Positions 1 through 9,605 of a stretch of DNA of 41,381 nt are shown piece by piece. The notes below the pieces were generated by a model. The model did no database searches and was not told the origin of the DNA. It saw only the letters and a program-made list of their open reading frames with translations. This DNA is from Pirellulaceae bacterium (lineage in GTDB: Bacteria > Planctomycetota > Planctomycetia > Pirellulales > Pirellulaceae): contig JADHUC010000070.1 in the NCBI GenBank assembly GCA_016784735.1, positions 1 to 41,381 of the forward strand, given 5' to 3'. The translations under genes and the position numbers were made by a program. The stretch's first letter is position 1. Each line of letters opens with the position of its first letter.

Positions 1-2136
1 CACTTGGGATGCAACTCGGCCAGCGCTTCGCCCGAAGTGCCTCTGTTGTTCTGGTGGGAAGGGCCGGACGGATCTCGACTGCTAACGATGTACGAGGCCA
101 GTGGATACGGAAGCCGACTCCAGCCGCCCGACGGTTGGCCGCACAAGACATGGCTGGCTTTGATTCACACGGGCGACAACCACGGTCCACCCGTACCAGG
201 CACGGTCCAGAAGCTCTTGGATCAAGCCCAGGGTAATCTCCCGGGCGTCAAGGTTCGCATGGGACGTCTGTCCGATTTCGGTGACGCGATTCTTGCGGAA
301 AATCCCCAACTGCCGGTCGTTCGCGCCGACATGCCCGACACTTGGATCCACGGCATCATGTCCATGCCCCCCGAAACCAAGATCGCTCGAAACACGCGAC
401 CGAAGATTGCAGCCCTGGAGACGCTCAATACCTTGCTGCGATGCTGGGGTGTCGATACAGAGCCGGCGAGAGAAACCGTGTCGTCGGCCTACGAAGGAAG
501 CCTGATGTACGGCGAACATACCTGGGGCGCCAGCGTGCCGCTCGATAAACGTCTTTACGGCAAGGCGTGGCAGGAAGAGCTTGCCGCAGGGAAGTACGCG
601 CACATGGAGGAATCGTGGCGAGAACACGGTGCCTACATCCGCAACGCCCAAGACCTGGTTCACCCAGCACTGGCCGCAAACATGCAGGCATTGGCTCGTT
701 CGGTGAAGGTCGACGGCCTGCGGATCGTTGTGTTCAATCCTCTGCCGTGGGAGCGAGATGATGTCGTTGCAGTCGAAGGTGCTGCCAGCCTGGGGACATC
801 CTGGAAAGACGCGACAACCGGCGAGACCGTACCGGTGGAACGCAACGGGGACTCGGTTCGTCTGCTAGTCCGGCAGTTGCCGCCGCTTGGATACCGCACG
901 TACGTTCCGGAAACATCCAATGAAGTTCGTGGCGATGTGTCTGGCGATGCGGCATCGGGAGTGATCGAAAACGCGCGATACAGAGTGCAATTGGACGCTG
1001 CGCGCGGCGTGATTGCGTCGGTTAAGGACAAACTAACCGGTCGCGAGTTGGTCGACTCGACCTCTCCTTACGGCCTTGGCCAGTATCTGTACGAGCGTTT
1101 CGACGCCGACGATAACCAGAGGTACATCAAGAGCTACTGCAAGTACATCCCGGGCTGGGTGGGCCACTTCTCTCGATTCGACATGCCATCGGCCAAGGAG
1201 ATCCCGTACTCGGCCACCTCGCCGCAGGAGTTTTCATTGCATGTCCAACGGAGCGACGTTTCCACGACGGCCACGATGACCGCCGCACCTTCACCGCAAA
1301 TGCCGCACTCCGTCGCGCTCGCCGTCACGCTGTACCGCGATCTGCCCTACGTCGATCTGGAACGGAAGATCACCGACAAACAGCCCGACACGTGGCCCGA
1401 GGCGGGTTGGCTGTGCCTACCGATGGCAATTGACCAGCCGGAGTTCCGCCTGGGGCGACTCGGTGCGATGGTTGATCCTTCGAAGGATACGGCCCGTGGA
1501 GCGAACCACGAGGTTTTCTGCCTGAACGGCGGAATGACCATCACTGGCGCCGACGGAAAGGGAATCGGATTGTGTCCGGCAGACTCGCCTCTGGTCAGTA
1601 TCGGCCGTCCCGGCATTTGGCGGCATTCGAAGGAGTTCGGCGAGCGCGAACCGATTGTGTTCGTAAACCTCTTCAACAACGTCTGGGGCACCAACTTCCA
1701 GCAGTGGATCGGCGGTTCGTGGTCGTCGCGTGTTCGCCTTTGGTCGGTCGACGGCGGCGAGGCGGAACGAGGACTTATCACACCGTCCTGGGAAACTCGA
1801 AACCGCGCGGTTGCCGTCGTGTTCCACGGATCGGCCGGGAAACGGCCGCCCGAACAAACCGGTCTTGAGCTATCGGAGAAAGGCGTCTTGGTAACCGCGT
1901 TCGGCCCGAATCCCGATGGTGACGGCATTCTGCTTCGCCTTTGGGAACAGGCCGGGCGCGATTGCGACTGTCGCATTCGTTTGCCCGCCGGGCTCCGAAT
2001 CGCCAAAGCCCAACCATGCGATCTCCGCGGAAGGCCGTTGGGCAATCCGATCCGTGTCCACGAAAGCTCGCTCGACGTACCACTGAAACACTATGCCCCG
2101 TTCAGCTTGATCCTTGGCACGTCGGCCAGCGACTGA
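1..2136 (+). CDS. GH38-like alpha-mannosidase-type glycosidase, 3' part
   Basis: The reading frame is open from the first base, so the true start lies upstream of the window; about 711 codons remain. The protein resembles the glycoside hydrolase 38-like proteins common in Planctomycetota (possibly the DUF5054 group), which in characterised GH38 members remove alpha-mannose from glycans. Visible features are the stretch HTGDNHGPPVPG near residues 57-68, a helical middle region around residues 120-230, and a long C-terminal beta-sandwich part from about residue 240, as expected for GH38 C-terminal domains. The N-terminal catalytic portion with its signal peptide is missing from the window. It converges on the polysaccharide deacetylase at 2355 with a 218-base spacer in which I see no clear terminator. 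Exact substrate is unknown. Family call is moderately sure; activity is inference. Confidence 0.7.
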   Translation, partial: HLGCNSASASPEVPLLFWWEGPDGSRLLTMYEASGYGSRLQPPDGWPHKTWLALIHTGDNHGPPVPGTVQKLLDQAQGNLPGVKVRMGRLSDFGDAILAENPQLPVVRADMPDTWIHGIMSMPPETKIARNTRPKIAALETLNTLLRCWGVDTEPARETVSSAYEGSLMYGEHTWGASVPLDKRLYGKAWQEELAAGKYAHMEESWREHGAYIRNAQDLVHPALAANMQALARSVKVDGLRIVVFNPLPWERDDVVAVEGAASLGTSWKDATTGETVPVERNGDSVRLLVRQLPPLGYRTYVPETSNEVRGDVSGDAASGVIENARYRVQLDAARGVIASVKDKLTGRELVDSTSPYGLGQYLYERFDADDNQRYIKSYCKYIPGWVGHFSRFDMPSAKEIPYSATSPQEFSLHVQRSDVSTTATMTAAPSPQMPHSVALAVTLYRDLPYVDLERKITDKQPDTWPEAGWLCLPMAIDQPEFRLGRLGAMVDPSKDTARGANHEVFCLNGGMTITGADGKGIGLCPADSPLVSIGRPGIWRHSKEFGEREPIVFVNLFNNVWGTNFQQWIGGSWSSRVRLWSVDGGEAERGLITPSWETRNRAVAVVFHGSAGKRPPEQTGLELSEKGVLVTAFGPNPDGDGILLRLWEQAGRDCDCRIRLPAGLRIAKAQPCDLRGRPLGNPIRVHESSLDVPLKHYAPFSLILGTSASD

Positions 2137-2354
2137 CGCGGGCACTGCAGAGCCTTTCGCCGTTCCTGGATTCGGCGTACGAGTGAGGGCCTACGAGACT
2201 GGATGAATAAGAGTTATCGCTAAGTGACGGAGTTGGAGATAAAAAGTCCATTGGATTATGACCGGCGCGCTGTCGACATTCTGCGGCCAACTATTCTGCC
2301 GCCAGACCCGAACAAACGGGGAAGGTGAGGCAGAATGACTCCGGTTTCACCAAG

Positions 2355-3491
2355 CTATTGCCTCCCGTCGATCAGCACGACCTCGCCCTTGTCCGGCACA
2401 GCTTGGACCAGCGCGAAGGGGCTGCCATCGTGTTCCAACTGGGATACTTCAACCGGGGTGCCCGCCTGCGTCGCACGAACCGTTTTCCAATTGTCCGGCA
2501 GTCGCACTTTTACGGTCAGCGGGAAATCGAATAGCGTGTCGTCCATGTCGTCAGACAGGTTGAAGCGAATCTCCTGCGACTTGCTGTCGAGCGTTTTCAG
2601 TCTTGCCGTATCCCGCTGCTGTCCGTACATGACGACTTCGCGGAACAACCCTACCCATACCTGATCCTCGCGCTGCTTGATGTACTCGAGCTTCTCGCCC
2701 AGTTCCTGTCGGCGATCTTCCTTCACACCGTGGAAATGAGTGCAATACCAGCCGCGATAGCCGCGCCCTCGGTACAGGGCCGGGTCCAGCAGATTGTTGA
2801 ATTCGCTCCAGGGCGCGCCGCCGATGTTGATTCCTCCGACACTGGATGTGTTCAGGTAGTCAATCTGATCAGCCCTGTTGATGTGCCCAACGGTGCCCCT
2901 TGCGCCGATGAAGTACTTGGCTGCGACATCCCGGTCGTTCAGTTGACTGTTCTTTCCGCCGGGATAGGCAAGAACCACGCATCGGTGGTCGTTCAGATTT
3001 TCTTCGATGTGACGGACGGAGATCGCGTACTCCGCGTCGATGTCTTTGATTTCGTCTTCCGCTCGTCCTTCGTCTTTGAAGTGAAGATGCGTTACCGTGT
3101 GCGACTGCACGTCGTGGCCCAACCGCCGCATCTCCCGCCATTCGTCCCACGTGCCCCAGTAGGCGCCAGTGCCCGCACGTCCGGTAATCATGAACCACGT
3201 GAAGTGCCAACCGTATTTCTTTCCCTGCTCGATCCACCACTGATGATCCGGTGCACAATTGTCGTCGATGGTGATGGACAATGCGCACAGCTTGTCATCC
3301 TTCCAGAGACAAACGTGTGCGTCTCCTGGTTGCTCGGGCCACACGCGGTCAGTCACTTCGAAGCGCGACGTTTCGGCAGCCGGCAGATGATGAAGTTGCT
3401 TGCGGTCCTCACCGGCTCCGTCCGCAACGGCAGCGCACGCCCAAACCACGGTCGGCAGGGCGATGATCAGCATTCGTTTCGTCTTATGCAT
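2355..3491 (-). CDS. Secreted polysaccharide deacetylase (NodB-fold)
   Basis: A 378-residue protein with a hydrophobic signal peptide (residues about 6-24). The NodB homology domain is shown by SITIDDN at residues 72-78, where the Asp pair supplies the general base and a metal ligand in this family, and by SHTVTH at 130-135, the HxxxH metal-binding motif. These enzymes hydrolyse N- or O-acetyl groups from sugars at the cell surface. The usual TFDDG is TIDDN here, a modest variation. After the catalytic domain (to about residue 290) a C-terminal beta-rich tail of about 85 residues follows. The start is supported by GAGGAAAG roughly a dozen bases upstream. It is last in a four-gene run, 27 bases behind the metalloprotease, so it is probably cotranscribed with the sulfatase and GH106-like gene. 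Confidence 0.85.
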   Translation of the reverse strand: MHKTKRMLIIALPTVVWACAAVADGAGEDRKQLHHLPAAETSRFEVTDRVWPEQPGDAHVCLWKDDKLCALSITIDDNCAPDHQWWIEQGKKYGWHFTWFMITGRAGTGAYWGTWDEWREMRRLGHDVQSHTVTHLHFKDEGRAEDEIKDIDAEYAISVRHIEENLNDHRCVVLAYPGGKNSQLNDRDVAAKYFIGARGTVGHINRADQIDYLNTSSVGGINIGGAPWSEFNNLLDPALYRGRGYRGWYCTHFHGVKEDRRQELGEKLEYIKQREDQVWVGLFREVVMYGQQRDTARLKTLDSKSQEIRFNLSDDMDDTLFDFPLTVKVRLPDNWKTVRATQAGTPVEVSQLEHDGSPFALVQAVPDKGEVVLIDGRQ

Positions 3492-3518
3492 GAGTGAGTT
3501 TTCTTTCCTCGTATACAG

Positions 3519-4277
3519 TTATTCCAGCGGGCCCCAAATCTCGACTAACAGGTCGTGCAGCGTTGGGTCGTGTTCCCTCAACTCCGCGCGAACAAACGGA
3601 TAGAAGTCGTTGCGGTAGAAGTACGCTTCGGTGCCTTCCGCGAAGTATTCTTTGTGGTCCTTCAACGCGTAATGCCGAACGCGTTTGCCGGTATACAGCA
3701 GAACCTCTTTGTAAGTCCCATCTGACTCCGCCTTCTTGTACGCCTTGATGATTTCGGGATGGCCAAAACTCAGGATTTGATCGTGATAGGCGTGAGCCAA
3801 TTCGTGCAGCACGACCGCCGGATGTTTGATCATCTGTTGGCGGGACAACAGGCTGCTTGCCCGCGTAATATGGACCTTTTTGGCCAAGCGTGGATCGTGG
3901 CCATGGGACCTGAGCCACCCGATGTTTGGATGATACTGCATTGACCCCAGCGTCGGATGATGATGCTCGATCCATATTTCCAGCTTCTGCATGTCGCGCA
4001 GACGATCTTCCGGCATCAGCACAGCAATTCGCTGAAGGTGATTTGCAAGCATACCCAGCGCACGAGCCCCTTCCTCTTTGTGCTCCCCGTCCAGCATTGC
4101 CGGATCCACGTGGACCGTCCAACCTTCGATCTTCTGCACGACGGGATCGAACCGAACGCCTTCGGCCGGTTTCGGCTTGCCGCGCGAATCCGCCCCCGAT
4201 TCATCCGCTACGGAACACTGCCACACTACCATTAGGGTCACGCAACCCACGAGTAACTCGATTCTCCTTCGATTCAT
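3519..4277 (-). CDS. Secreted HExxH zinc metalloprotease
   Basis: A 252-residue protein starting MNRRRIEL with a signal peptide to about residue 24. HELAH at residues 158-162 gives the zinc motif HExxH (H158, E159, H162), and EYFAEGTEAYF at 210-220 supplies acidic residues suitable as the third zinc ligand, as in gluzincins of the lethal-factor-like type. The protein is small, essentially one catalytic domain. I chose the ATG at 4277 rather than the longer open frame because it follows GGAG at a good distance and lies 20 bases after the GH106-like stop; the longer frame runs antisense to nothing sensible and overlaps that gene. It sits between two carbohydrate-active genes in one probable operon. 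The substrate is unknown; it could trim glycoproteins or process its neighbours. Confidence 0.8.
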   Translation of the reverse strand: MNRRRIELLVGCVTLMVVWQCSVADESGADSRGKPKPAEGVRFDPVVQKIEGWTVHVDPAMLDGEHKEEGARALGMLANHLQRIAVLMPEDRLRDMQKLEIWIEHHHPTLGSMQYHPNIGWLRSHGHDPRLAKKVHITRASSLLSRQQMIKHPAVVLHELAHAYHDQILSFGHPEIIKAYKKAESDGTYKEVLLYTGKRVRHYALKDHKEYFAEGTEAYFYRNDFYPFVRAELREHDPTLHDLLVEIWGPLE

Positions 4278-4297
4278 CCAATCTACTCCGATTTGCT

Positions 4298-7200
4298 CTA
4301 TTTCGGTGTTACGGTGACGATTTTGGCTGGCAGGACGCGAACGGGCCCGAACAGACCGGATTCCAGTAGCGGCGTTTCTTTCCACGAGCGGCCACCAGTT
4401 TGCTGCACATTGGTACGCGTCATTTGTTGGTCTTTCGGCAAGCGGGCGTCGCCGGCCAGTCGATTCGACCAAGTGTTGGCAACCTCGACGACCAGTTCGT
4501 TTCGGCCCGCCCGTGCGGCGTCGGTGATGTCCACCACATACGGCGGCTTCCACAACACGCCGACCGACTGGCCGTTGACGAATGCCTCGCCCACAGCCCA
4601 AAGTCGTCCCAGATCCAAGAACGCGCGGCGGTTCCCGTCCAGCCAATCCGCGGGTAGCTCAAAGCTTCGCTGGTAGCGGGCGATCCCCGAGAAGTACCGA
4701 ATCTCGTCCTTCGGGTGATCGGTCCATGAGATCAGCCGATCGAAACTGGCCGTGTGCGAGGCACCGAAGCCGTCGGCAAAACGCACGCTCCACGGTCCTG
4801 CCAGCTCGATCGGTTTGGGAAGCGAAACGGAGGGCACAAGGGCAATTCGCCCACGACTGTTGACCATGAGGTCCCCAGTCTTCAGCACCATTAGCTCGGC
4901 TTGGCTGCCGTCCCAGTCAATGATACGAGGGTGGTCGATGAGGCCTTTTCCCGTAGTGTAGCTTACCCTGTCGGGCGAAATAATACGCACAGGCCCTGCT
5001 ATGACTGGCCCGTCGTTGTCGCCTGACGCCCGGAAGACTACGAATATCGAACCGAATGGAGCAAATCGCAACGGGACAGAGACTATTTCGTCTTCTGAAA
5101 TGTAGGCGTACTGCGGCGTCATTTGGCCCGAAGCCGGATCCCAGAGCTCGGGCACTCGACCGTCAACGCGAAAGTCAACCCAGACCTGTTTGCTGACTGG
5201 CATCTTGTTGCGGACGAAATAGATGTCGGCGTGGGCAGTTCGGCGGTGTATGAAGTCGAGTTGCGTATCGTCAAGCGGGTACACAACGCGGAAATCACGC
5301 CCGATGTCCAAATCCTTCAGGACTTCGCGCGGCTTGCGTCCCCAGATGATGCGGCCTTTGCCGTACTTGTGCTCCAGAACCGTTTTGCCATCGCATGGGC
5401 CCCAGAGCCGGTCGGCAATGCGCCGGGCTTCGTCGTCGCGACGCGGGTAGTCGGTCAAGCCGTTCGTTTGCGTTGGCTTGGGCCCGACTACGATCGCGCC
5501 ATCGCGGACCATTTGTTCGAGCTTCTTGAGCACGTCCAAGTCGATGTCGGGCCGATCCGGTAGCACCAGGATGGCGTAACTCATGCCGTCCGGCAGGACG
5601 ATGCGACCGCCGCGCACGCTCATACGCGTGAGGATCACTTCGCGGTTGGTCACGTCGTAGTCATAGCCGTGCCCCGCCAGTGTCTTGGTGTGCTTGGGCA
5701 AGACGAAGTTGTAGCCTTGGTCGCCGTAGTAGTAGCACACGTCGGCCACGAAATGCCCTTGCTGAAGCAGGAAGCAACTTCGTGCCAGGTAGTCCAGGAA
5801 CGGTTTGGCTTTGGGCCACCAGACGAGGTTCGGGGTAATGTGCGTACCTGCATGGTAGACCCATCCGGGCTTGCCTGCTTCGGGCGGCAGGTGGGAGGAG
5901 GTGTGCCAGACGAAGTGGTTGGTGCCTTCGCACATTGCACGATCCGCCGACGGCTTCAGATCGATCGGGCCGTCCTGAAAATGGTGCATGCTGGTGAAAG
6001 CCTCCATGTGAACACGCCGCTTGCCGTAAATGTGAGCGGCGCAGGCGGTCTCTTTCACGACCCACATGCCGTCGGCGTTGGGGCGTTTGGGCCAGAATTC
6101 GCCGCGCACTTCATCAATCGCGCCCTGTGCTTTCAGTGCGTCTACCGGCACTTGGTGAATTGGCGGTCCCGGGCCGCCGGCCTCCGATTCGATGCCTAAG
6201 CCCGCAGCATGAGCTGCCTCGACAGCGGCGCGATAGTAGGCGTCCACCAGCAGATCGCCCAGCGTCTTGCGGTAGTCGTAGATGAACCGGGCCGTGACCT
6301 CGTCGTTGACGACGACGCTGCCCGACAAAGTCGGTAAGTATGGCTTCATGTCGTAGCCGCGGTAGCCCGAGAATTGCTCGATCAGATCCGGCGTCCAGAT
6401 CGCTCCTCGCACCTCGTAGCTGGCCAAGTAGAGATACTTCATGGCCGTCTTTCTCAGATCGCCCATTTTCGTTTCAAGACGATCGGTCAGGTATTTGAGG
6501 AAGGTGAGCGTGGCTTCGCGGCTGAAATGATCCGTTGCCAGGCCGTCGGAGTTCGGGCTGGGCACCTTCAGCCGCTCGCCCGTATTCGAGCAGACAAACC
6601 GCATGATCACCCATTTGCCGGCGGGTGCTTGCCATTTCAAACGGCCTTCGGCATCGATGCGGTCCGTCAAGTCGATGATCGAGTCCGGATCCTCGACAAG
6701 CAGCGGCGGCGGCCCGGCCGACGACCAACCGCCGTGTGCGCCGGATTTGTTGCCGTCGTTGATATTGCCGGACGACCACGTGCGGTCTTGGCCGAGCGCG
6801 GAACGGTAGCCGATCAGTTCGGCGCCGTCACGGCTGCGGTCGGCAACATGCGAGACCACGACGTTGACATCCTCTGTGTTGTACAACTCGAACTCGCCGA
6901 GTTGCACTCGATCGCAACGGTCGTTGTGCCCGCTGTGGATGCGGAGCCGCGCGTAGCGTGCCTTGACCGCGGGCACGTCGAAACGCTGTGGTTCCGCGTT
7001 CGGTTCCAGCGACGCTCGCAGTACTTCGCGAAAGGCATCACCGCTGGGTGTGGTCTCGGAGACGGCGATCGAAAACTCTTTGGCAAACAAATGCAGCTTT
7101 CCGTGACGCTTGGGATCATCGCTGGTCGTGTTGCAGAGCACGGCGTGGCTGAGCGTGTGGACTCCCGGCGGATCCAGCTTGAACACAAAGTCGTGGCCCG

Positions 7201-7792
7201 GCACTCGTTTGTCGGCCGGAATGGCCAGCACTGCTACGTCCTTGTAGAAGGCAGGCTTTCCGTCCGCGTCGCGCGGCGCCTTTGCCGGCAGCGTTGGAAA
7301 CGGCAGAACCTGGTCGAACGCGGCCGGACCCTTGACGTTGACCTCCGTCTGAAACAGGCCCATGCTGCCGTGATGCGGCTCGACCCACGCTCCGCCCATG
7401 TCCCAACTGCTGGCCACCGAAAGCTCCACGTCCATGCCCAGCCGTCCGGCAACGCCTACCGCGTGAGCGATATCGCTTACGGATCGGTCGCCCATAAACG
7501 GCGGTCCCGCCGGAGGCACTGTCGCTTTGTCGCCGCGAGTCCCCATGTCGAAGATGCATACGCCGCGGATACCGGCGTCGCACATTTCCTTCAACTCGCG
7601 CTCGACGTAGTCGCGGTTCACGTAGCCGTTCAACCACAACCAGTAGGCCGAAGGCCGAGCCTCCTTGGGCGGATCGTGAAACCCGGCAACCAGTGGATCA
7701 GCGGAAGGGGAAGGCTCGGCGCCGGCCGCTCGTGCTGCGATCACGAGCACAGTAGCCGTGGCGAGTATGAGACTCTTGGAGCATGGTTTCAT
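4298..7792 (-). CDS. GH106-like glycoside hydrolase (alpha-L-rhamnosidase type)
   Basis: An 1164-residue exported protein; MKPCSKSLIL begins a signal peptide ending near residue 25 (ARAAGA). The segment WLWLNGYVNRDYVERELKEM at 51-70, then AGIRGVCIFDMG, is characteristic of the GH106 family, whose known members cleave terminal alpha-L-rhamnose from pectic and related glycans. Residues about 205-305 form a discoidin-like (F5/8) insert, and about 992-1164 a GH2-type sugar-binding jelly roll (FVNGQSVGVLWKPPY). Start choice: the ATG at 7792 lies 2 bases after the sulfatase stop, and its Shine-Dalgarno GGAGAA is inside the sulfatase 3' end, which points to coupled translation. A longer open frame extends to 8245 but only shadows the sulfatase gene. 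Family fairly sure; sugar specificity not established. Confidence 0.85.
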   Translation of the reverse strand: MKPCSKSLILATATVLVIAARAAGAEPSPSADPLVAGFHDPPKEARPSAYWLWLNGYVNRDYVERELKEMCDAGIRGVCIFDMGTRGDKATVPPAGPPFMGDRSVSDIAHAVGVAGRLGMDVELSVASSWDMGGAWVEPHHGSMGLFQTEVNVKGPAAFDQVLPFPTLPAKAPRDADGKPAFYKDVAVLAIPADKRVPGHDFVFKLDPPGVHTLSHAVLCNTTSDDPKRHGKLHLFAKEFSIAVSETTPSGDAFREVLRASLEPNAEPQRFDVPAVKARYARLRIHSGHNDRCDRVQLGEFELYNTEDVNVVVSHVADRSRDGAELIGYRSALGQDRTWSSGNINDGNKSGAHGGWSSAGPPPLLVEDPDSIIDLTDRIDAEGRLKWQAPAGKWVIMRFVCSNTGERLKVPSPNSDGLATDHFSREATLTFLKYLTDRLETKMGDLRKTAMKYLYLASYEVRGAIWTPDLIEQFSGYRGYDMKPYLPTLSGSVVVNDEVTARFIYDYRKTLGDLLVDAYYRAAVEAAHAAGLGIESEAGGPGPPIHQVPVDALKAQGAIDEVRGEFWPKRPNADGMWVVKETACAAHIYGKRRVHMEAFTSMHHFQDGPIDLKPSADRAMCEGTNHFVWHTSSHLPPEAGKPGWVYHAGTHITPNLVWWPKAKPFLDYLARSCFLLQQGHFVADVCYYYGDQGYNFVLPKHTKTLAGHGYDYDVTNREVILTRMSVRGGRIVLPDGMSYAILVLPDRPDIDLDVLKKLEQMVRDGAIVVGPKPTQTNGLTDYPRRDDEARRIADRLWGPCDGKTVLEHKYGKGRIIWGRKPREVLKDLDIGRDFRVVYPLDDTQLDFIHRRTAHADIYFVRNKMPVSKQVWVDFRVDGRVPELWDPASGQMTPQYAYISEDEIVSVPLRFAPFGSIFVVFRASGDNDGPVIAGPVRIISPDRVSYTTGKGLIDHPRIIDWDGSQAELMVLKTGDLMVNSRGRIALVPSVSLPKPIELAGPWSVRFADGFGASHTASFDRLISWTDHPKDEIRYFSGIARYQRSFELPADWLDGNRRAFLDLGRLWAVGEAFVNGQSVGVLWKPPYVVDITDAARAGRNELVVEVANTWSNRLAGDARLPKDQQMTRTNVQQTGGRSWKETPLLESGLFGPVRVLPAKIVTVTPK

Positions 7793-7794
7793 CT

Positions 7795-9216
7795 TCACGG
7801 CATATTCTCCTTTTCTGTGGTTGTCATCCACGGTGCGACAAAATGGTCGTTCGTCCGTTCGACCCATTGGGCCAGTAACTGGCGGTGGTGCATAAGCTCG
7901 TCGCGATGGGCCGCCCGGCTGGCCAAGTTGCGCGACTCGCCTGGATCGTCCTGCATGTCGAACAGCATCTCGGGGCGTTGACCATCGGTGAAAGCGATGT
8001 ATTTGTACTGCATCGTTCGCAGGACGCGCGCCTTTCGGTGCGGCTGAGTACGGAACGGCGACAGTTCGCAGACCGCGTAGCCTCGCCCCGGAGCTTTGGG
8101 ATCTTCGATGATCGGTCGCAGGCTCACGCCTGTGACCGGCTTCGCGAGCGTCACGCCCGCGTAATCGCAAACCGTCGGCACGATGTCGATGCTGGAAACC
8201 GGGTGTGTCTGATCCTCGCGTCCCGCCGGAATCCGTCCATTCCACGCGATTACCAGCGGCACCGCCGCCGCGCCGTCGTAGGGTGTCAACTTGACGATCA
8301 ATTGGTGGCCTGCCGCACCCTCGCCGTGATCGCTGGTGAAGACGATCAGCGTGTTGTCATCCAGATTCTTTTCGCGCAACACATCAAGGATGCGGCCGAC
8401 CAGGCGGTCGACCTGTTCCGTCAGACGGTAATAGGAATACAGATACGCTCGCCATTGGATTTCGTCCCAATCGGCCGTGAACTGCTGCTCGACGCCGTAC
8501 GTCTTCGGCTTGCGGCAGTCGGTCATGAACTCCGATTCGTCAGGCGCGATGGCGAAGTTGTCCGGCAGCGGCGGAAACAGGTCCAGGTTGGCCGGCTTCA
8601 CCGGTTTCTCACGTACCCACCAGCAGATGTCGTGCGGATTGTGCAGCGATACGGCCAGCAGCCACGGCCGATCGTGCTCTTTGCGCAAGAACGCCACTGC
8701 CTGATCCGTCACAGCCGCGTCGGTCTGATCGCCCAGCATGAACCTGGTTCCCTCGGGCACGTGCAGGCAGTCGAAGCCGGGGATCGTCCCATCCGGCGGT
8801 CGCGGATAGCTGCCCGGCAGGTGCCATTTGCCAGTCCATGCCGTCTCGTACCCGGCATCACGGAATATCTGGCCAAGATTCGGGATCGCCGGATCCGGCG
8901 TCTGGCCGTTCAGGTCCACACCCGTCTCGTGTGGCATACAGCCGGTGACGATGCTGCTGCGCGACGGCCCGCATACCGGCGACGTGCAATACGAGATGCC
9001 AAACCGCACACCCGCCGCGGCCAGCGAATCCATGTGTGGCGTGTGCAGATAACGGTTCCCGTACGCGCTCATAGCCCGCAAAGTCTGCTGATCCGTCAGC
9101 AGCAGCAGAACGTTGGGCCGCGTGCGATCCGTCGGTGGAGCCGCTGCGATAGCCGAGTTACATACCCAAGTGAATATCGCAATCAGGCTTATCGTGATTC
9201 GCACAACTCTCGACAT
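7795..9216 (-). CDS. Type I sulfatase (formylglycine-dependent), exported
   Basis: A 473-residue protein with a signal peptide (residues about 5-26, ending AIAAA). PNVLLLLTDQQ at 34-44 supplies metal ligands, and CGPSR at 82-86 is the C-x-P-S-R sulfatase signature whose cysteine is converted to formylglycine by a maturase. TSDHGEGAAGHQ later gives the second metal and substrate motif. The enzyme would remove sulfate esters from carbohydrates outside the cytoplasm. The second metal-site Asp is replaced in TDQQ, as in many planctomycetal sulfatases. The ATG at 9216 is preceded by AGGAGAAA; a longer frame to 9438 lacks support. First gene of the four-gene minus-strand run, so its promoter should lie in the 389-base spacer shared with the divergent cytochrome gene. 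No maturase gene is in the window. Confidence 0.92.
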   Translation of the reverse strand: MSRVVRITISLIAIFTWVCNSAIAAAPPTDRTRPNVLLLLTDQQTLRAMSAYGNRYLHTPHMDSLAAAGVRFGISYCTSPVCGPSRSSIVTGCMPHETGVDLNGQTPDPAIPNLGQIFRDAGYETAWTGKWHLPGSYPRPPDGTIPGFDCLHVPEGTRFMLGDQTDAAVTDQAVAFLRKEHDRPWLLAVSLHNPHDICWWVREKPVKPANLDLFPPLPDNFAIAPDESEFMTDCRKPKTYGVEQQFTADWDEIQWRAYLYSYYRLTEQVDRLVGRILDVLREKNLDDNTLIVFTSDHGEGAAGHQLIVKLTPYDGAAAVPLVIAWNGRIPAGREDQTHPVSSIDIVPTVCDYAGVTLAKPVTGVSLRPIIEDPKAPGRGYAVCELSPFRTQPHRKARVLRTMQYKYIAFTDGQRPEMLFDMQDDPGESRNLASRAAHRDELMHHRQLLAQWVERTNDHFVAPWMTTTEKENMP

Positions 9217-9605
9217 TACAGTTTCTCCTAACGTGGGGCACGCGCGGGAAAGGGCTTGGAACCTGGCGGCAATATCAGTGTTATGGTGATTCTGCGAGCA
9301 GTTGTCAAAGCGGTGCACCACGAGGACAGGGCCGATCCGGACTTCCGAACACGATCTCGTCGTCCCCGCGACTCCGCTCCGGAGCGTCCTTGGCAGGCCA
9401 AACTCCCCGCAAGAACGGCCATCCCGTCCACCGCTCACCTATGTGAAACTGACGACAACCGTTTGCTCTGAGCCGAAAGCTCAAATAGGATAAGAGGCCC
9501 AACCGAATTCTGTACGTCTGAGCCCTGCCCGCCGTGCCACACGAACTCGATTTATGCATCGGCTCTGGAATGATGCGTACAGGCCACGATAGGAACACTT
9601 GAATC
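9217..9605. other. Divergent intergenic region (sulfatase operon / PVC cytochrome)
   Basis: A 389-base spacer between two divergent genes that must hold promoters for both. I see no convincing coding frame. There is a perfect 12-base palindrome, CGCTCCGGAGCG, at 9375-9386, and a small hairpin GAGC/GCTC near 9470. No clear -35/-10 pair could be chosen by eye, so the palindrome is only a candidate operator. Confidence 0.4.

Noticed and set aside
2137..2354. A small gene or terminator between the GH38-like and deacetylase genes
   Set aside because: No coding frame with a ribosome site and no stable stem with a T-run were found.
6374..7981. A 535-codon open frame on the plus strand
   Set aside because: It lies antisense to the GH106-like gene, has no recognisable domain, and is explained by GC-rich codon structure of the real gene.
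7793..8245. Longer N-terminus of the GH106-like gene
   Set aside because: The extension overlaps the sulfatase and reads as its shadow; a good start with a ribosome site is at 7792.
7885..9231. A 448-codon plus-strand frame
   Set aside because: It is antisense to the sulfatase, with Arg-rich, low-information residues.
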